Below, piece by piece: positions 1 through 10,725 of a stretch of DNA of 41,846 bases (within the stretch, counting starts at the first letter, position 1; the number at the start of each line of letters is the position of its first letter). The stretch is from Zygnema circumcarinatum (taxonomy: Eukaryota > Streptophyta > Zygnematophyceae > Zygnematales > Zygnemataceae): contig CM074819.1 in NCBI GenBank assembly GCA_037447605.1, positions 1,698,789 through 1,740,634 on the forward strand, in the 5' to 3' direction. The translations under genes and the position numbers were made by a program. Below the pieces are notes generated by a model. The model was given only the letters and a program-made list of their open reading frames with translations. It was not told where the DNA came from and made no database searches.

Positions 1-250
1 GGAGGGGGAGGGAGGGAGAGAGAGGGAGAGAGGGGGGAAGGGGGAGAGGGAGGGGGGACGGGGAGAGGGAGGGGGGACGGGGAGAGGGGGGGAGAGGGAT
101 AGAGGGGAAGGGGGACAGGGGGCAGGTGGAGCGGGACGGGGAGCGGGGGCAGGTGGAGGGGGGAGAGGGAGAGGGAGAAGAGGGAGGGAGAGAGGAAGCG
201 GGAGAAGGAAAAGGAGAGCGAGAACGGGAGAGTGAGAAGCTTCCAAAAAA
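1..250. repeat. GA-rich low-complexity tract
   Basis: Nearly pure purine on the plus strand, built from GGGAGA-like and GGGGGACGGGGAGA-like units. The open frame that crosses it is low-complexity Glu/Gly/Arg and is not credible as a gene. It resembles the GA tracts in introns further right, so it may be intronic or intergenic sequence of a gene lying to the left. Confidence 0.85.
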
Positions 251-775
251 AGTCGTTTTTTCACATAAAGCCACATTAGTTCGTAATACAATTCCAGAAC
301 AAGCCAGGACTCACCTTCGCTATCTGACGGGAGGCAGAGCCTACACCCTATAATACATTTTTTCCCACATTTAAAGGGTACCCGGCTACTCACTTACAAA
401 TTTGACTTACTAATTTGACTAATTTGACTATGAGTAAATCCTACTTACTATCGTACATGATTTTTGTTGAGGTGCGTTTTTGTCCTTTCTTGCACCCATT
501 ATTACAGCTCTCCTGTTCTCCACAAATCAAACACCGGTGGATGAAACCACAAAGAATGCGCTATAGACTGTCCACAAAAAATTAGAAGTCCTTCAAAAAA
601 AATTACCAGTCTGTCCTACATGTACCATTGAAAATTTCTCCATTGGCGCGTAATATTTTCTTTGTCTAAAGATATGATGAGGCGAAGAAAGGAATAACGG
701 ACCCATCCTGCAAAAAGAAATTCAACGCAATTATCTCAACGGGATTTACTTTCTAATGATGGTTTATCCCTCCTT
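251..775. other. Unique AT-richer spacer, no gene seen
   Basis: This stretch is ordinary complex sequence between two low-complexity tracts. A short run near 398-430 repeats an 'atttgactta/atttgacta' element a few times. I see no open frame with protein-like composition, no RNA gene and no convincing splice sites. Confidence 0.5.
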
Positions 776-1221
776 CACCTTACCTCCTCATTCTCCCTTT
801 CCCTCTCCCTCTCCCTTTCCCTCTCCCTCCTCCCTCCCTCTCCCTCTCCCTCCTCCCTCTCCCTCTCCCTCTCCTCTCCTCTCCCTCTCCCTCTCCCTCC
901 TCTCCCTCTCCCTCTCCCTCTCTCCCTCTCCCTCTCCCTCTCCCTCTCCCTCTCCCTCTCCCACTCCCTCTCTTCCTCTCCCCCTCTCTCTCTGTCTCCC
1001 TCTCCCTCTCCCACTCCCTCTCTTCCTCTCCCTCTCTCTCTCCCTCTCCCTCTCCCTCTCCCTCTCCCTCTCCCTCTCCCTCTCCTTCCCCCCCTCACTC
1101 TTCTCCCTTCTCCTCTCCCTACTTCTCTTCCTTCTCCTCTCAGTTCTCCTCTCCTTTCGCCTCACATTTCTCCGCTTCTGTCTCCCCTCCCTTCTCCTCT
1201 CCGTTCACTTCTCCCTCGAGA
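776..1221. repeat. CCCTCT hexanucleotide array
   Basis: Imperfect array of CCCTCT/CTCTCC units on the plus strand, about 440 bp long. It gives open frames on both strands (Pro/Leu/Ser on plus, Arg/Glu/Gly on minus), which are composition artefacts. Confidence 0.9.
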
Positions 1222-1781
1222 GATAACTACATTTTATTTGCGACAACAGAGCAGAAAGGGGGAGAATAGGTCAGCCTACCAAGTCAGAAAGACGATTGAG
1301 ATAAAAAAAACTTTCTTCTCATTTACAAGGAGAGGCCTTTTCTCCAATAGAGGCATCCACCCTGCATCCATAAAACAATAAATAATAAGTCAAGGAGACC
1401 TTTTGCAGACAAATTGGAGCTGAAAGGACAAAATACAAGAGGTTTTAACTAAAGCCACAACCCTAAAAGCTTCATCCTAAGCGCAGACATACAATCTAGA
1501 TTCAAACTTCAAGAATTTAAGGAAATCGCAAAACACACACGAAACACACAAACGAAAAAAGGGCATAGAGTGCTGAAGACAGACCACCAGTTGAATTTTG
1601 GAGCAGCAATACGCACACACACTCTCTCTCTCGTCCCCATCTCTCTCTCCCTCCTCCCCTCCCCACCTTTCCCCCCCACCTTCCTCCCCAAATCTCCCTC
1701 CCCTTCAACCACTCCCTTCCCCTCCGCCCTTATTCACTCCCCCCTCCTTTCCCACCCCCTCCCTCTCTCTCTCCCTCACAC
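1222..1781. other. 3' flank of the homeobox gene with CT tract
   Basis: This lies immediately downstream, in the minus direction, of the homeobox stop codon and probably holds its 3' UTR. Positions about 1617-1785 are a CT-rich microsatellite-like tract on the plus strand. The rest is complex AT-rich sequence without a recognisable gene. No clear polyadenylation signal could be chosen. Confidence 0.5.
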
Positions 1782-3352
1782 TTACGTTTTGAGAGTGTAG
1801 GAGCCAGCCTGCTGCAGGGGCTGCAAAGTTATCCCCTCCACATTGGTAGGCACAGGCTGTCCCTTGTCGTCTATGAGGAGACTCCCCTTTCCAAAGCTGT
1901 TGTGCACATCGAGGAGCCCTAACGGCACATCCCACGACTTCCCGTTGATCATCACTTGCATCATTGGTTCCGCATCTGCAGGTTTGGGAGGGGGAGGAGA
2001 ATCACAAAAGCACAGAAGATGGTGAAAAAATTGAAGTCTAGTCGAATCTAATCGAGTCTAATCTAGTCGAATTCATGCAGTGACTTTGAGGGCTAACTTC
2101 CGGCATTCGCATGCAGATGGTAGTTGAATAAACGATCTAATGATCAGGCTGCCTTCAAGATTAAGTAGTTGAGCTAGTTAGGTAAGTTAGTTGGTTAGAT
2201 GTTCGAGCAATTTGATCCGACTCGACTTAGATCGGATAGCCGCCCATACATTCAAGTGGTTTCTTTCTCACCAGGTTGAATGAATGTGGGAGCATATAAT
2301 GTTGCATCCTTGGACTCTTCTTGCACCTTTGGGACCACATTAAGATGAGAATGCTGCGGTAAAGGTATCGATGAATGCAACGAAACATCTCGGCTTGCAC
2401 TTTCGTCCATGTGATTGTTGTCTTCTTGTGCAGCCTCCTCCCCATCCTCATCATTTCCATCGCTGCTTTCCAACCGCACCTTCTTCTCTGCGCCTTCTTC
2501 CTCCTCCCCCTCCTCCCCTTCTCCATCTTTCTCTGCTCCGTTACCTCCCATAGAATTCTTTCTTTTCAACCTCGCCTTCTTGTTCTGAAACCAGTTGTAA
2601 ACATTGTTCTCTGTTATCGGTCCGTACTGCGCCAGTTCCGTTGTTATCTCTTTGATTTTTGGCTTGTTGGAAGTCCCTGTGGAAGCCTGAAAGTATGATT
2701 CCAAGAGCTGAAGCTGAGCAGGTGAAGGGGTCCACCTTTGTCTGTTCCGCGGAGCTGCAGCAGCCGGCTGAGAGGGCTCATATGTGTACGCTGGACACCA
2801 CAGTCTACCTGAAAAGCAGAAAGCACAATTTTAAATAGGCAGCATACATATTTTTCTGCACGCTTATGCAACATGCAACATAAGGAACAAAGTCGTTTCC
2901 TACTTGAAAAAAGGATCTAACTTATTGAATAAACTGACATGCGAGATTTCTACACGGAAAGAAAAGGACCTCAAGCCTTGAATGATCTAATCTGAGTGCT
3001 CAATAAAACTGCACCAAAAACACAGAATCCAAAAAGCTCTTTAGAGAAGGCCGAGAGAGGGAGAGAGAGAGTGGCTGAGGGAGAAATGTGAGTGAGCGGA
3101 GAGGGAGATGCAGTAAGGGGGAGAGAGAGAGAGAGCGAGGCTGAGGGAGAACAAAGCAAGAGCGCAGCGAGGGAGATGCAGGAGGGAGGAGGAGAGAGAG
3201 AGAGTGAGGGGGAGGGAGTGAGAGAGAGAGAGGGGGAGGGAGTGAGAGAAAGGGGGAGAGAGAGAGGGAGGGAGAGACACGCTGAGGGAAAATGCAAGAG
3301 TGAAACGAGGGAGATGCATGAGGCGGGGGAGGGAGAAAGAGAGAGAGAGAGA

Positions 3353-3402
<50 letters not shown>

Positions 3403-3832
3403 CTGATAGTCGTAGTCGTAAGTTACCAGGCATGTGTGCAGTCATTGCGCGGTACATTGCCAGCAGTTGCTGAGAGATGGTGCTAAAGACTGATATCTGA
3501 CGCTTCAACGTATCGATCTGAAGGTCGGAAATGACGATACCATGCACAGCTGGATCATACGGAGGTTTGGGAAGAGGAGGGCCCAATTGGAGGGAGACTG
3601 AGGAAGAAGAAGTGAGTGCATTTGTGCCCCCTCCAGCACTCATGTTGGAGGAGGAAAGCGCAGAAACCTGCAGAATTACTTCTCTAGAATGAGAGTCAAA
3701 ATTAGAATTAGATTTCACTCCTGAAACATCTGCTTCCATAGAAAGCGCAACAGTTACCCTAATTCTAACCCTAACCCTAAATTTGAAGGCGACCGTGGCT
3801 TGGCAAGCAGAGCCCTCTTCTTCTGCTGACAT
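1782..3832 (-). CDS. WUSCHEL-related homeobox protein, WOX13-like (ancient clade)
   Basis: Three exons join in frame to about 378 aa: 3832-3427, 2808-2272 and 1975-1782, with stop TAA. The introns are GT-AG and phase 1. Residues about 98-134 ([19 protein letters not shown]...) resemble the helical region that precedes the homeodomain in WOX13. The homeodomain is at about 156-219, opening [17 protein letters not shown] and ending [16 protein letters not shown], with the recognition-helix core WFQN. It is about 64 residues long, as expected for WOX proteins rather than the usual 60. An acidic Glu/Gly stretch follows (about 224-245). The last exon encodes a roughly 60-residue C-terminal region ([15 protein letters not shown]... 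...[12 protein letters not shown]) like that of WOX13-clade proteins. WOX13 proteins are nuclear transcription factors. The chosen ATG is the first in the open exon; a later Met at residue 32 would avoid the telomere-like repeat that encodes residues about 18-28. A strong GTAAGT overlaps the stop codon, so a further exon is possible. Confidence 0.87.
3047..3406. repeat. GA microsatellite in homeobox intron 1
   Basis: A long (GA)n/(GGGAGA)n tract fills much of intron 1 of the homeobox gene. On the sense (minus) strand it is pyrimidine-rich. The downstream donor-proximal part at about 3340-3402 is almost pure GA dinucleotide. Confidence 0.9.
3756..3782. repeat. Interstitial telomere-like repeat (CCCTAA type)
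   Basis: About four CCCTAA-type units, one degenerate (CTAATTCTAA), read on the plus strand. It sits inside the predicted first coding exon of the homeobox gene, where it encodes an alternating Arg/Val stretch (RVRVRIRV). It could be 5' UTR or intron sequence if translation starts at the later Met. Confidence 0.8.
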
Positions 3833-3907
3833 TCCTTGTACCTGCGCGCCGACCCTAAAAGTGACCTAAAGTTTGGCACCAATGCAAGCTCTTACCCTCA
3901 CCCGCAT

Positions 3908-3930
3908 CCTAACCCTAACCCTAATTCTAG
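3908..3930. repeat. Second interstitial telomere-like repeat
   Basis: CCTAACCCTAACCC followed by TAATTCTAG, very similar to the tract 130 bp away in the homeobox exon. It lies just upstream of the homeobox start. Confidence 0.75.
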
Positions 3931-4324
3931 TCAGACAAGCAGAATGCTCTGCATGCACGGACATTTCTGTGATGTTCCCACTCTCAACAAGTGTTTCTGG
4001 AAGCGCATGAAAAGGAGTAACCCTAAACCTTTGTTTGCTGCAACGCAAAGCTTAGCAATAGGGAGGTGAATGTTCTGTAAGACTTCCGCTGGTACAGTAA
4101 GACAGCGCCACGAAATGTATTTCCGAAACGGTACTCCTAAACTCCAGCTTACTACTCGAATCGCAGGATTTCATGTACTGATTTTTAAATCTGTTTCTTC
4201 GGTAATCTCTAATATTTGATACGCCCCACTGTCAATAGGATGCAGTGTACGGCAATTGGTGGAGCACTGTGCCTTTGGCAAAGGCGTGAGCAGGCAACCA
4301 TGGCCTGACACGTGTACAGTGATC

Positions 4325-4490
4325 CTACGTGGCAATTACTGATTGGGCCATCTGATTCAAGAGATTCCCCTCGTTGACCGAGAGCTGGCTTGACTGCAAA
4401 TTTCCCCTCAGTATAACGAAGCTAGGAACGGAGGAAGGCAGCGAGTCTTCCACAAGAACTTGATCCATACCATAGTGTCCCTTCAATTCT
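4325..4490 (-). other. Possible unassigned coding exon
   Basis: A minus-strand open stretch of about 55 codons (ELKGHYGMDQVLVED... ...NLLNQMAQ) with ordinary amino-acid composition. It is preceded by a pyrimidine-rich run and an AG acceptor-like site, with a GTAATT donor-like site before the stop. I recognise no family. It may be an upstream exon of the homeobox gene or a separate small gene, but I could not join it in frame to the homeobox first exon with confidence. Confidence 0.22.
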
Positions 4491-5011
4491 CTTTGTGAGC
4501 AAAAGAAAAAGAGAAGGGGGGAGAGTTCTAAAGCAAAAGATGGTGAATTGGCATTTGAATCACAATGGCGATGCCGTCGGATGAGCATGGACAAAGGCAT
4601 TATGTCGAACCAATGTGAACAGGTCACAAATGACCCATGAACGGAGGGAAGGTGAACTAAAAATGTTGATTGATGTTGATTTTAATGTTGATGTTAATGT
4701 TGATGTTTTTTGATGTGGGTGGTGCCAGACACTCGCTGGAATTGCCCTGTGTTCTGGGACAGGTGCCCATTATAAATCCCTCCAGAGGCCAAAAAACTGC
4801 CTTGAAAAAAACGGTTTTTTTTTTTTTAGTTGCTTGGGCCTGCATACTTTTGATTTTGGTATCACAAAAAAAGCTCTAATACTGATTTGGATTCAACACA
4901 GCATCGACATAGATATCGATACTGTCACTGATATTGATATCGATACCACGGGTCCGATACTGTAACTCTATCAGATGGATTGAAAGAGGAGACAGAAGGA
5001 GAGATTGAGCT

Positions 5012-5020
5012 GAGGAAGGC

Positions 5021-5056
<36 letters not shown>

Positions 5057-5062
5057 GAGGGT

Positions 5063-5129
<67 letters not shown>

Positions 5130-5162
5130 CGAGAGAGAAAGAGAGACAGAGAGAGAGATGAG
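5012..5162. repeat. GA microsatellite
   Basis: Near-pure GA dinucleotide with occasional GGGA and GCGA interruptions on the plus strand, in the spacer downstream of the helicase gene. Confidence 0.9.
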
Positions 5163-5311
5163 ATGCAGAACCGACAGCAACGAGGGTCAACCCTTTGAAA
5201 AAATCTGAGGATGAATTCTTAACAGCCCATACCTACATCTCATATCTTGTTCTATGTCATCTAACCCTAACCCTTAATCCGTTCAACCATTTACGGAGCC
5301 CGCATGTAACG

Positions 5312-8300
5312 TCACCTGCCCATAGAACGCCCCCTTGAGCTCCCTCCTCCCCTTGAACTCCCTCCTCCCCTTGAACTCCCTCCTCCCCTTGAACTCCCTC
5401 GTCCCCTTGAACTCCCTTCCCACCTTGAGCTATCTCCCCCCCTTGAGCTCCCTCCCCCCCTTGAGCTCCCTCCCCCCCTTGAGCTCCCTCCCCCCCTTGA
5501 ATTTGAGCCCCCTGGAGACCTTGTCCTTGAAAGAGGGCCTCCAAATTCCTTCCTCTCTCCAATACTTTCCTTTGAATTTGAGCCCCCGAACCGAGGCCCC
5601 CCAGAAGGTCCTTTTGGAGGTCCGCCTCCTCTCGAAGGAGGAAAAGTTCTCGTCTTTCCATATCTCGAAGCATCTGAGCCGTACGTTGTCGGCCTTCCTT
5701 TCAATCTCCGCCGTTCCTCGATCTCTTGCCTTTTCATGACCTCCAACTTCCCCCTATCATTAGTCAAATTCTCCAGCGACTCTCCCTTGCCCATCGCTGT
5801 TTCTATTTGCTTATAAAGGATGTAATCCCTCTTCGTCACCAAGCTTGTGATTTTTCCTGCGTGCAAGGAAAAGTCGATATCGTTCAGAAGATAGCAAAAG
5901 AGCAGAGGTTTATTGTAACCAATTCTTTATGAAGTAGCTTAAAACTAATCAAGTAAAAATTTACCAGAAAACTCCAAGAGCCTTCATCATCAGTCACAGG
6001 TTTAACTCTTACCTTTCGCTCCCATGCGTGCTGTCCGCCCCGTTCTATGTAAATAGTCAATCTGCAAACCGTCAAAACCGCCTGTGAGCCAGACTACTTT
6101 GACCACATTTGCAGAACTGAAAAAACTTGTTTACGAATTGAAAAACTTCTCCACTCTCATTCAACCTAAGCAATTAAAGCATCTAACTCCCATTTAAGCA
6201 TGCGAGAATTTCAGCACTTAGACTATGTAACATCATGGATAAACATATATGTCATCCTACATCGTTCACACCATCATCACCATCATCATAGAAGTAGAAG
6301 AAGGGCAAGTCAAGTAGACGTAGAAGTCAAAGGAGGTTGTTTTATGTACCGGATTCTGTGGAAAGTCAAACATAATAACATGGTCGACCGTCAGGTCAAG
6401 CCCACGAGCTGCCAAATCCGTGCAAACAAGAACGGGTACTCGGCCAAAAGTGGGGCTCTCTGTATCTTCTGTATCGTCTGGATTCCCTCTGAACCGATTT
6501 AAGTTCTCAACTCTGCAAACTCATTGCATTGAATGTTAGAGAGGAAGGGAGAGAGAGAGAGAGAGTGAGAGAGTAGGATGAAAAAAAAAAAAAGAGTGTG
6601 GGAGGAGGGGAGGAAGAACACGCATCCCGGACATATTCAAAAACCAAATACTTCAACTTTGGTGAATTCTTAAGGTAGAACGAATGAGACTCTACTAATC
6701 TTGTTCTCATGATTTTCCGTCCCATAGGAAACACTCACTTACTATTCAGGGAATTCCATGTGATTGAAAACCCTGAAAACACTCCAAGACACCCCAATCT
6801 TGTGCTCCTACATGAGCTCCGTTTTCCGTTTTTTGAGCGATTCCTAACTGAATTCTCATATAACAAATAACCAAATAATAACAGCTTACCTTTCGTCTGC
6901 AGGTACCTCTCCATGGTAATTCACAGTCTCCACACTATTGTCATTTAAGAAATGATCAACTGCTCGGCAGGACTGCACTGTGTTGCAGAATACCATCACC
7001 CGTTGACCCTTGGCCAGACTTGGTTGCAATACCTGCATATAAACAGGGCTTCCCCCGTTATAATTCTAAAATACAGAGAGGTAAAGAGAAAGGTAAAGAC
7101 CAAATATTCTGCATTCTCAAAGAGGGCTGATTTTTGACACTTATCGGGGAATCGTGTGGCGCATGCCTTGCATGCATGAAAAAGAAGGAAATTATATGCA
7201 TGAGCTTTACCTGCATGATGGTGTCTAACTTGTTTTCATTGCCTGCAACATTGAGGAAATCGTGACGAGCTGTCGAAACTTTCTTATGAAGCGTGGAAGT
7301 TCGAATATGGCGAATTCCGGGGAACTCTTCATCCAACAGCCTTTGTACGGACTGCATGAAATCACAGCAAACATGAAAGTTACTCAAAGTCATCACCCAA
7401 CACATAAGTATGGGACAACATTACCTTCTCACGTACAAAACCAGACTATAAATTTTTTTGAATGTTGCAACCCCTGTTGATCTGTTTTCTTCAAAAACAT
7501 GGTTGACAGCAAAACGTCCGGCAATTAAATATGAAGAACTTAGCTTTTGTCTGATCTTCCCTCTTCCTCCTTACCTTAGTGATTGTTGCTGTAACGAGCA
7601 CTATCTGAAACGGAAGAGCATCTGGCTGCTTGCTTCGATTCCGTAATGGCAATAGAATCTTACGAACATCTGGTCCAAAGCCTCTATCGAACATAGTATC
7701 TGCTTCATCCAGTACCTGAATGAAAAAAAGACAATGTCCAGATGCTTCAAAGCCTTATTCCTTGTCGGTTAAGTGGTGTACTTACTGTACATGGTACATT
7801 TACTTTGGCATAACTGATAGAGGAACAAAATTAAGCAAGAGATATTATAGAGAAGGTAGTAGGTAGGAAGATGATGCGTATGAAGGGAAAACTGCAGTCG
7901 AAGGCGAAAGGAGGACAAAAATAGACTCAGAAAAATAGACTCAGACTAGCGAGATATTGCATCTGCGAATAAAGAAATTTCCTTAGCTGAAACACGAAAG
8001 AACATATGGCAATGTGCCCCACATGCACCCCCCTTCTATTCCCAGTCCCTCAAACGGAAAATGCAACTTTAAAATGCAGTTCCATGCACTCACCACATAC
8101 TTAACATCACTGTATGATAGATTGCCATCCTTCATGTGCATCATGAGTCGACCGGGAGTCCCCACTACAAGATCCAATGGAGTATTCAAAGCATCTTGTT
8201 GTGGCCTCATTCGACCCCCTCCACTGATCATAGCTGATCTGAACCTTGCATGATGACAAAGTGACTTTGCAACTTGGAGAACCTGCGCACAGATGCATCT

Positions 8301-9613
8301 CGCAAGAGTTATATGAGAGTGGAGAGAGGGAGACAGAGGAGAGGACGGGAAAGATGTGGAGGGAGAGAGGGGATACAAAGCATCCTCCCTAACTTATCTG
8401 CAGTGTGTTATATCAAACCAATTCTCAACCCCACATTGTATTGTCGACTCATTCACAATCTAGAAAACCACATGCATCCCGATCATGATCATGATCATCA
8501 TAGATTTTGGGCACCAACCTGCTCTGCCAATTCGCGAGTGGGACAAAGAACAAGTGCCCTCGGTTTTCGCGGTCGGGTGGCTCTGCCACTCTCCACCTCA
8601 TCTTTCCTCAATAACTGCAAGAACAAATTAAGCAGTGGAAGAAGGGCTAGCGAATTTGAGAACAAAAGAGAATACAAGAACTTGCAGATAGAACATGATG
8701 AGACTGAGCAGTACAGGCTAAATTTGAATGAACCATAAACAGACCACGACCGCGCATGGGGATGTATTAACAGAGGTACCAAACGTGATAAAATACAAGG
8801 ACAGATTTCGAAAATACTTGCTTTGTAAGAGGAAGAAAGGGATACATTCAAGTTCACCCTGCTTCTGTTACCTCAGTCAACTGTCCATCATTTCCATGAA
8901 CGTGTATACATACACATCTACATGCACATCTCCAGCATAACAACGAGAGAGAGAGAGAGGGGAAGGGGAGGGCGAAGGGAGAGGGACTGACTGAGAAGCA
9001 GAAGGGAGAGAGTGAGAGGAGGGGAGGTGGAGAAAAAAGAAGATTAGAAGAGAGAGAGAAAGTCAGAGAAATTCAGAACCCTAACCTGCACTAGCGGCAG
9101 GAGGTACGCCAGCGTCTTCCCTGAACCCGTGTGCGACGCCAGCACCAAATCCTCCCCCCGCAGGGAAGCGGGAATACCCGAGGCTTGAATCTCAGTCGGC
9201 TGAGAAAGCTTCAGAGCTTCAACGGCAGAAAGAAGCTCCTCACTTAACCCTAATTCATTAAAACTGCGCGAAAAAGTACTAGATTCGGGCTCCCGCTTCT
9301 TCTCCTTCCTTACAGGAAATGAAAAATCATCAATTTTAGAGTTTAGAAGTGATTCCCCTTGTTGCAAGCGGAGGCGTTCGAGGGGAGGGAGGTCTGCAGG
9401 AGGGGGAGGAGCGCTCAGCACGCTCCGGACAGCTTTAACGGCGCGTTTCTGCAGCCGAGAGCGTTTTAGGGTTAGCAGGTCTGCGGCGGGTGCAGTTCCG
9501 TCGAGGGAGTCGGAACGGAGGGAGGAGAACTGTCGCATAGAAGACGAGGACGAGGGGAAGGAGGAAAGCGAGGAGCGCAGAACTGCAGTCATGGAGGCGC
9601 TCCCAGCGGCCAT
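5312..9613 (-). CDS. DEAD-box RNA helicase, RH39-like, probably chloroplast
   Basis: Nine exons join in frame to 664 aa: 9613-9086, 8614-8519, 8282-8094, 7715-7575, 7351-7211, 7032-6890, 6512-6350, 6061-6013 and 5856-5312 (stop TGA). All introns are GT-AG. Helicase motifs in order: Q motif (about 118-148, PTEIQ), [10 protein letters not shown] (159-167), Ia PTRELAEQ (201), TPGR (250-253), II DEAD (274-277), III TAT (313-315), IV VMVFCNT (377), V ARGLD (448), [12 protein letters not shown] (472-481). Stretches such as FDRGFGP and the order TSTLHKK...ARHDF match Arabidopsis RH39, which acts in plastid 23S rRNA maturation. The N-terminus is Ser/Arg-rich and poor in acids, like a transit peptide. 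The start at 9613 (CCGCCATGG) has an excellent context and follows TTAGGG-like 5' leader sequence. An in-frame ATG at 9778 would add 55 residues, mostly low-complexity. The C-terminus carries about ten Gly/Ser/Arg repeats of an RGG-like kind, which I do not recall in RH39 of plants. Confidence 0.9.
5333..5525 (-). repeat. Coding tandem repeat for the RGG-like tail
   Basis: About ten copies of an 18-bp-like unit (plus strand: CTCCCTCCTCCCCTTGAA, with variants) within the last helicase exon. On the sense strand they encode SSRGGG-type units. The period is a multiple of three, so copy-number change would keep the frame. Confidence 0.85.
6541..6612. repeat. GA tract in helicase intron
   Basis: Short GA-rich and A-rich tract in the intron between the sixth and seventh helicase exons. 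It lies 30-100 bases from the acceptor that opens exon 7, on the upstream side in the sense direction. Confidence 0.8.
8943..9060. repeat. GA-rich tract in helicase intron 1
   Basis: GAGAGA/GGGGAGGG sequence just downstream (sense direction) of the first helicase donor at 9085. Pyrimidine-rich on the sense strand. Confidence 0.8.
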
Positions 9614-9718
9614 GGCGGAGTTAGGGTTGAAATTAGGGTTGGGAGATAGAGGAGGGAGAGGGAGAGGGCGGAAGGGAGGGAGAGAGGGAGGTAGGGAGAG
9701 GTGAGAGAGAGAGGCGGA

Positions 9719-10021
9719 CACGTGGCAGCGCCGGAGGGGGCGCAGGAGCGCTGAGAGGAGGCGGGCAGGAGGGGGCATGGCAGGGGCGAGACAGGGCTTT
9801 TCTCCCCTGCGCAGCGCTATACTGGAGCCCCGCCCAATCAGGATGTGCCACGTGGAGATATTGCTGACGTGACGAGCCGCGACTGGTCATGTTTTCGAAG
9901 GCAGGGCGGTGCCTTTTCTGCCTTTTGTCTTTCAAGGGAGAAAGTGGGCTGCTATTGGGGGGGACCTGCGCCAATGGCCATGTGTCACGTGGCAAGGAAC
10001 CCAACCAGAAACTGACACGTG
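9719..10021. promoter_or_regulatory. Four CACGTG G-box motifs
   Basis: Perfect CACGTG palindromes at 9719-9724, 9849-9854, 9986-9991 and 10016-10021, all four followed by G (ACGTGG). This is the core bound by plant bZIP (ABRE/G-box) and bHLH factors. They sit directly upstream of the preferred helicase start; the first would be within the coding region if the longer start at 9778 were used. Confidence 0.5.
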
Positions 10022-10725
10022 GAAAGAAACAGCTTGAGACTCTACAACAGAAATGGCATTGGTCTCACGATGGCGATGATGCCATCAAATGTACATGGAT
10101 AACATCATCATGGGGAACCACGAGGAACTGGGCGCAAAGGACCTAAGGACAAAAGAAAAAAGCTTCAGGAGCGAAAAACTACGCCTAGGCTCAACAACGC
10201 AGCCCAGTTTCGTATTTTGCTTTCACTCGTGACTTCATGAAAAATGATGATTGTATGACTTTATTGAGCTACTACTCGCACTGGGAAGGACGCTTTCAGC
10301 TCGTGGCTTTGTCCTTTTTGTCTGTTGGTCCTCTATGAGAGAGAGCCTGAGCGGTTGGTTCCTCGTGGTTCCCCTTGTTGACTTTGTCTATGTGCATGGG
10401 ATGGCATGGCATGGCCATTGTGAGACCAATGCCAACTTCTTCCTTTATGGCCCTGCGAAGCCCAAACAAAACCAGACCAAACTAGATGGCGAAGGAAGGA
10501 GGGTCCCAATCAGGCAGATCGCACAAGCTCTGCTGTTGCTTACCAAGGGCGGCTCCATGAAGGGATGCTCAAAGCCTGTGCACATGGGAAGCCCATCCAT
10601 ACACGAGGCCAACAAAATGTTTCGAGCATCCAGGGTGGACAACCCCCGACATTGCGAACAACAACATGTCTCATGCATGCATGCCATCCTAGGAGGAAAC
10701 AAACATGCCATGTTACGCATGACTG

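Larger units (their letters stand above)
3833..5311. other. Spacer between homeobox and helicase genes
   Basis: This region lies between two genes on the minus strand, so it should hold the homeobox promoter/5' UTR and the helicase 3' UTR. It contains a telomere-like tract (3908-3930), a TGATGTT-rich run (about 4663-4712), an ATCGATATCGATA-type palindromic cluster (about 4908-4946), a GA microsatellite (about 5012-5162) and a short TTAGGG-like run (about 5263-5277) just after the helicase stop. Two short minus-strand open stretches with protein-like composition (4490-4325 and about 4005-3890) may be unrecognised exons. Confidence 0.55.

Noticed and set aside
756-1226. 156-codon Pro/Leu/Ser open frame and its antisense Arg/Glu frames
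   Set aside because: Composition is fully explained by the CCCTCT array; no start context or splice support.
9614-9778. Upstream in-frame ATG adding 55 residues to the helicase
   Set aside because: The added residues are low-complexity Pro/Leu/Ser, contain TTAGGG-like leader sequence and a G-box, and the ATG at 9613 has a much better start context; kept only as an alternative.
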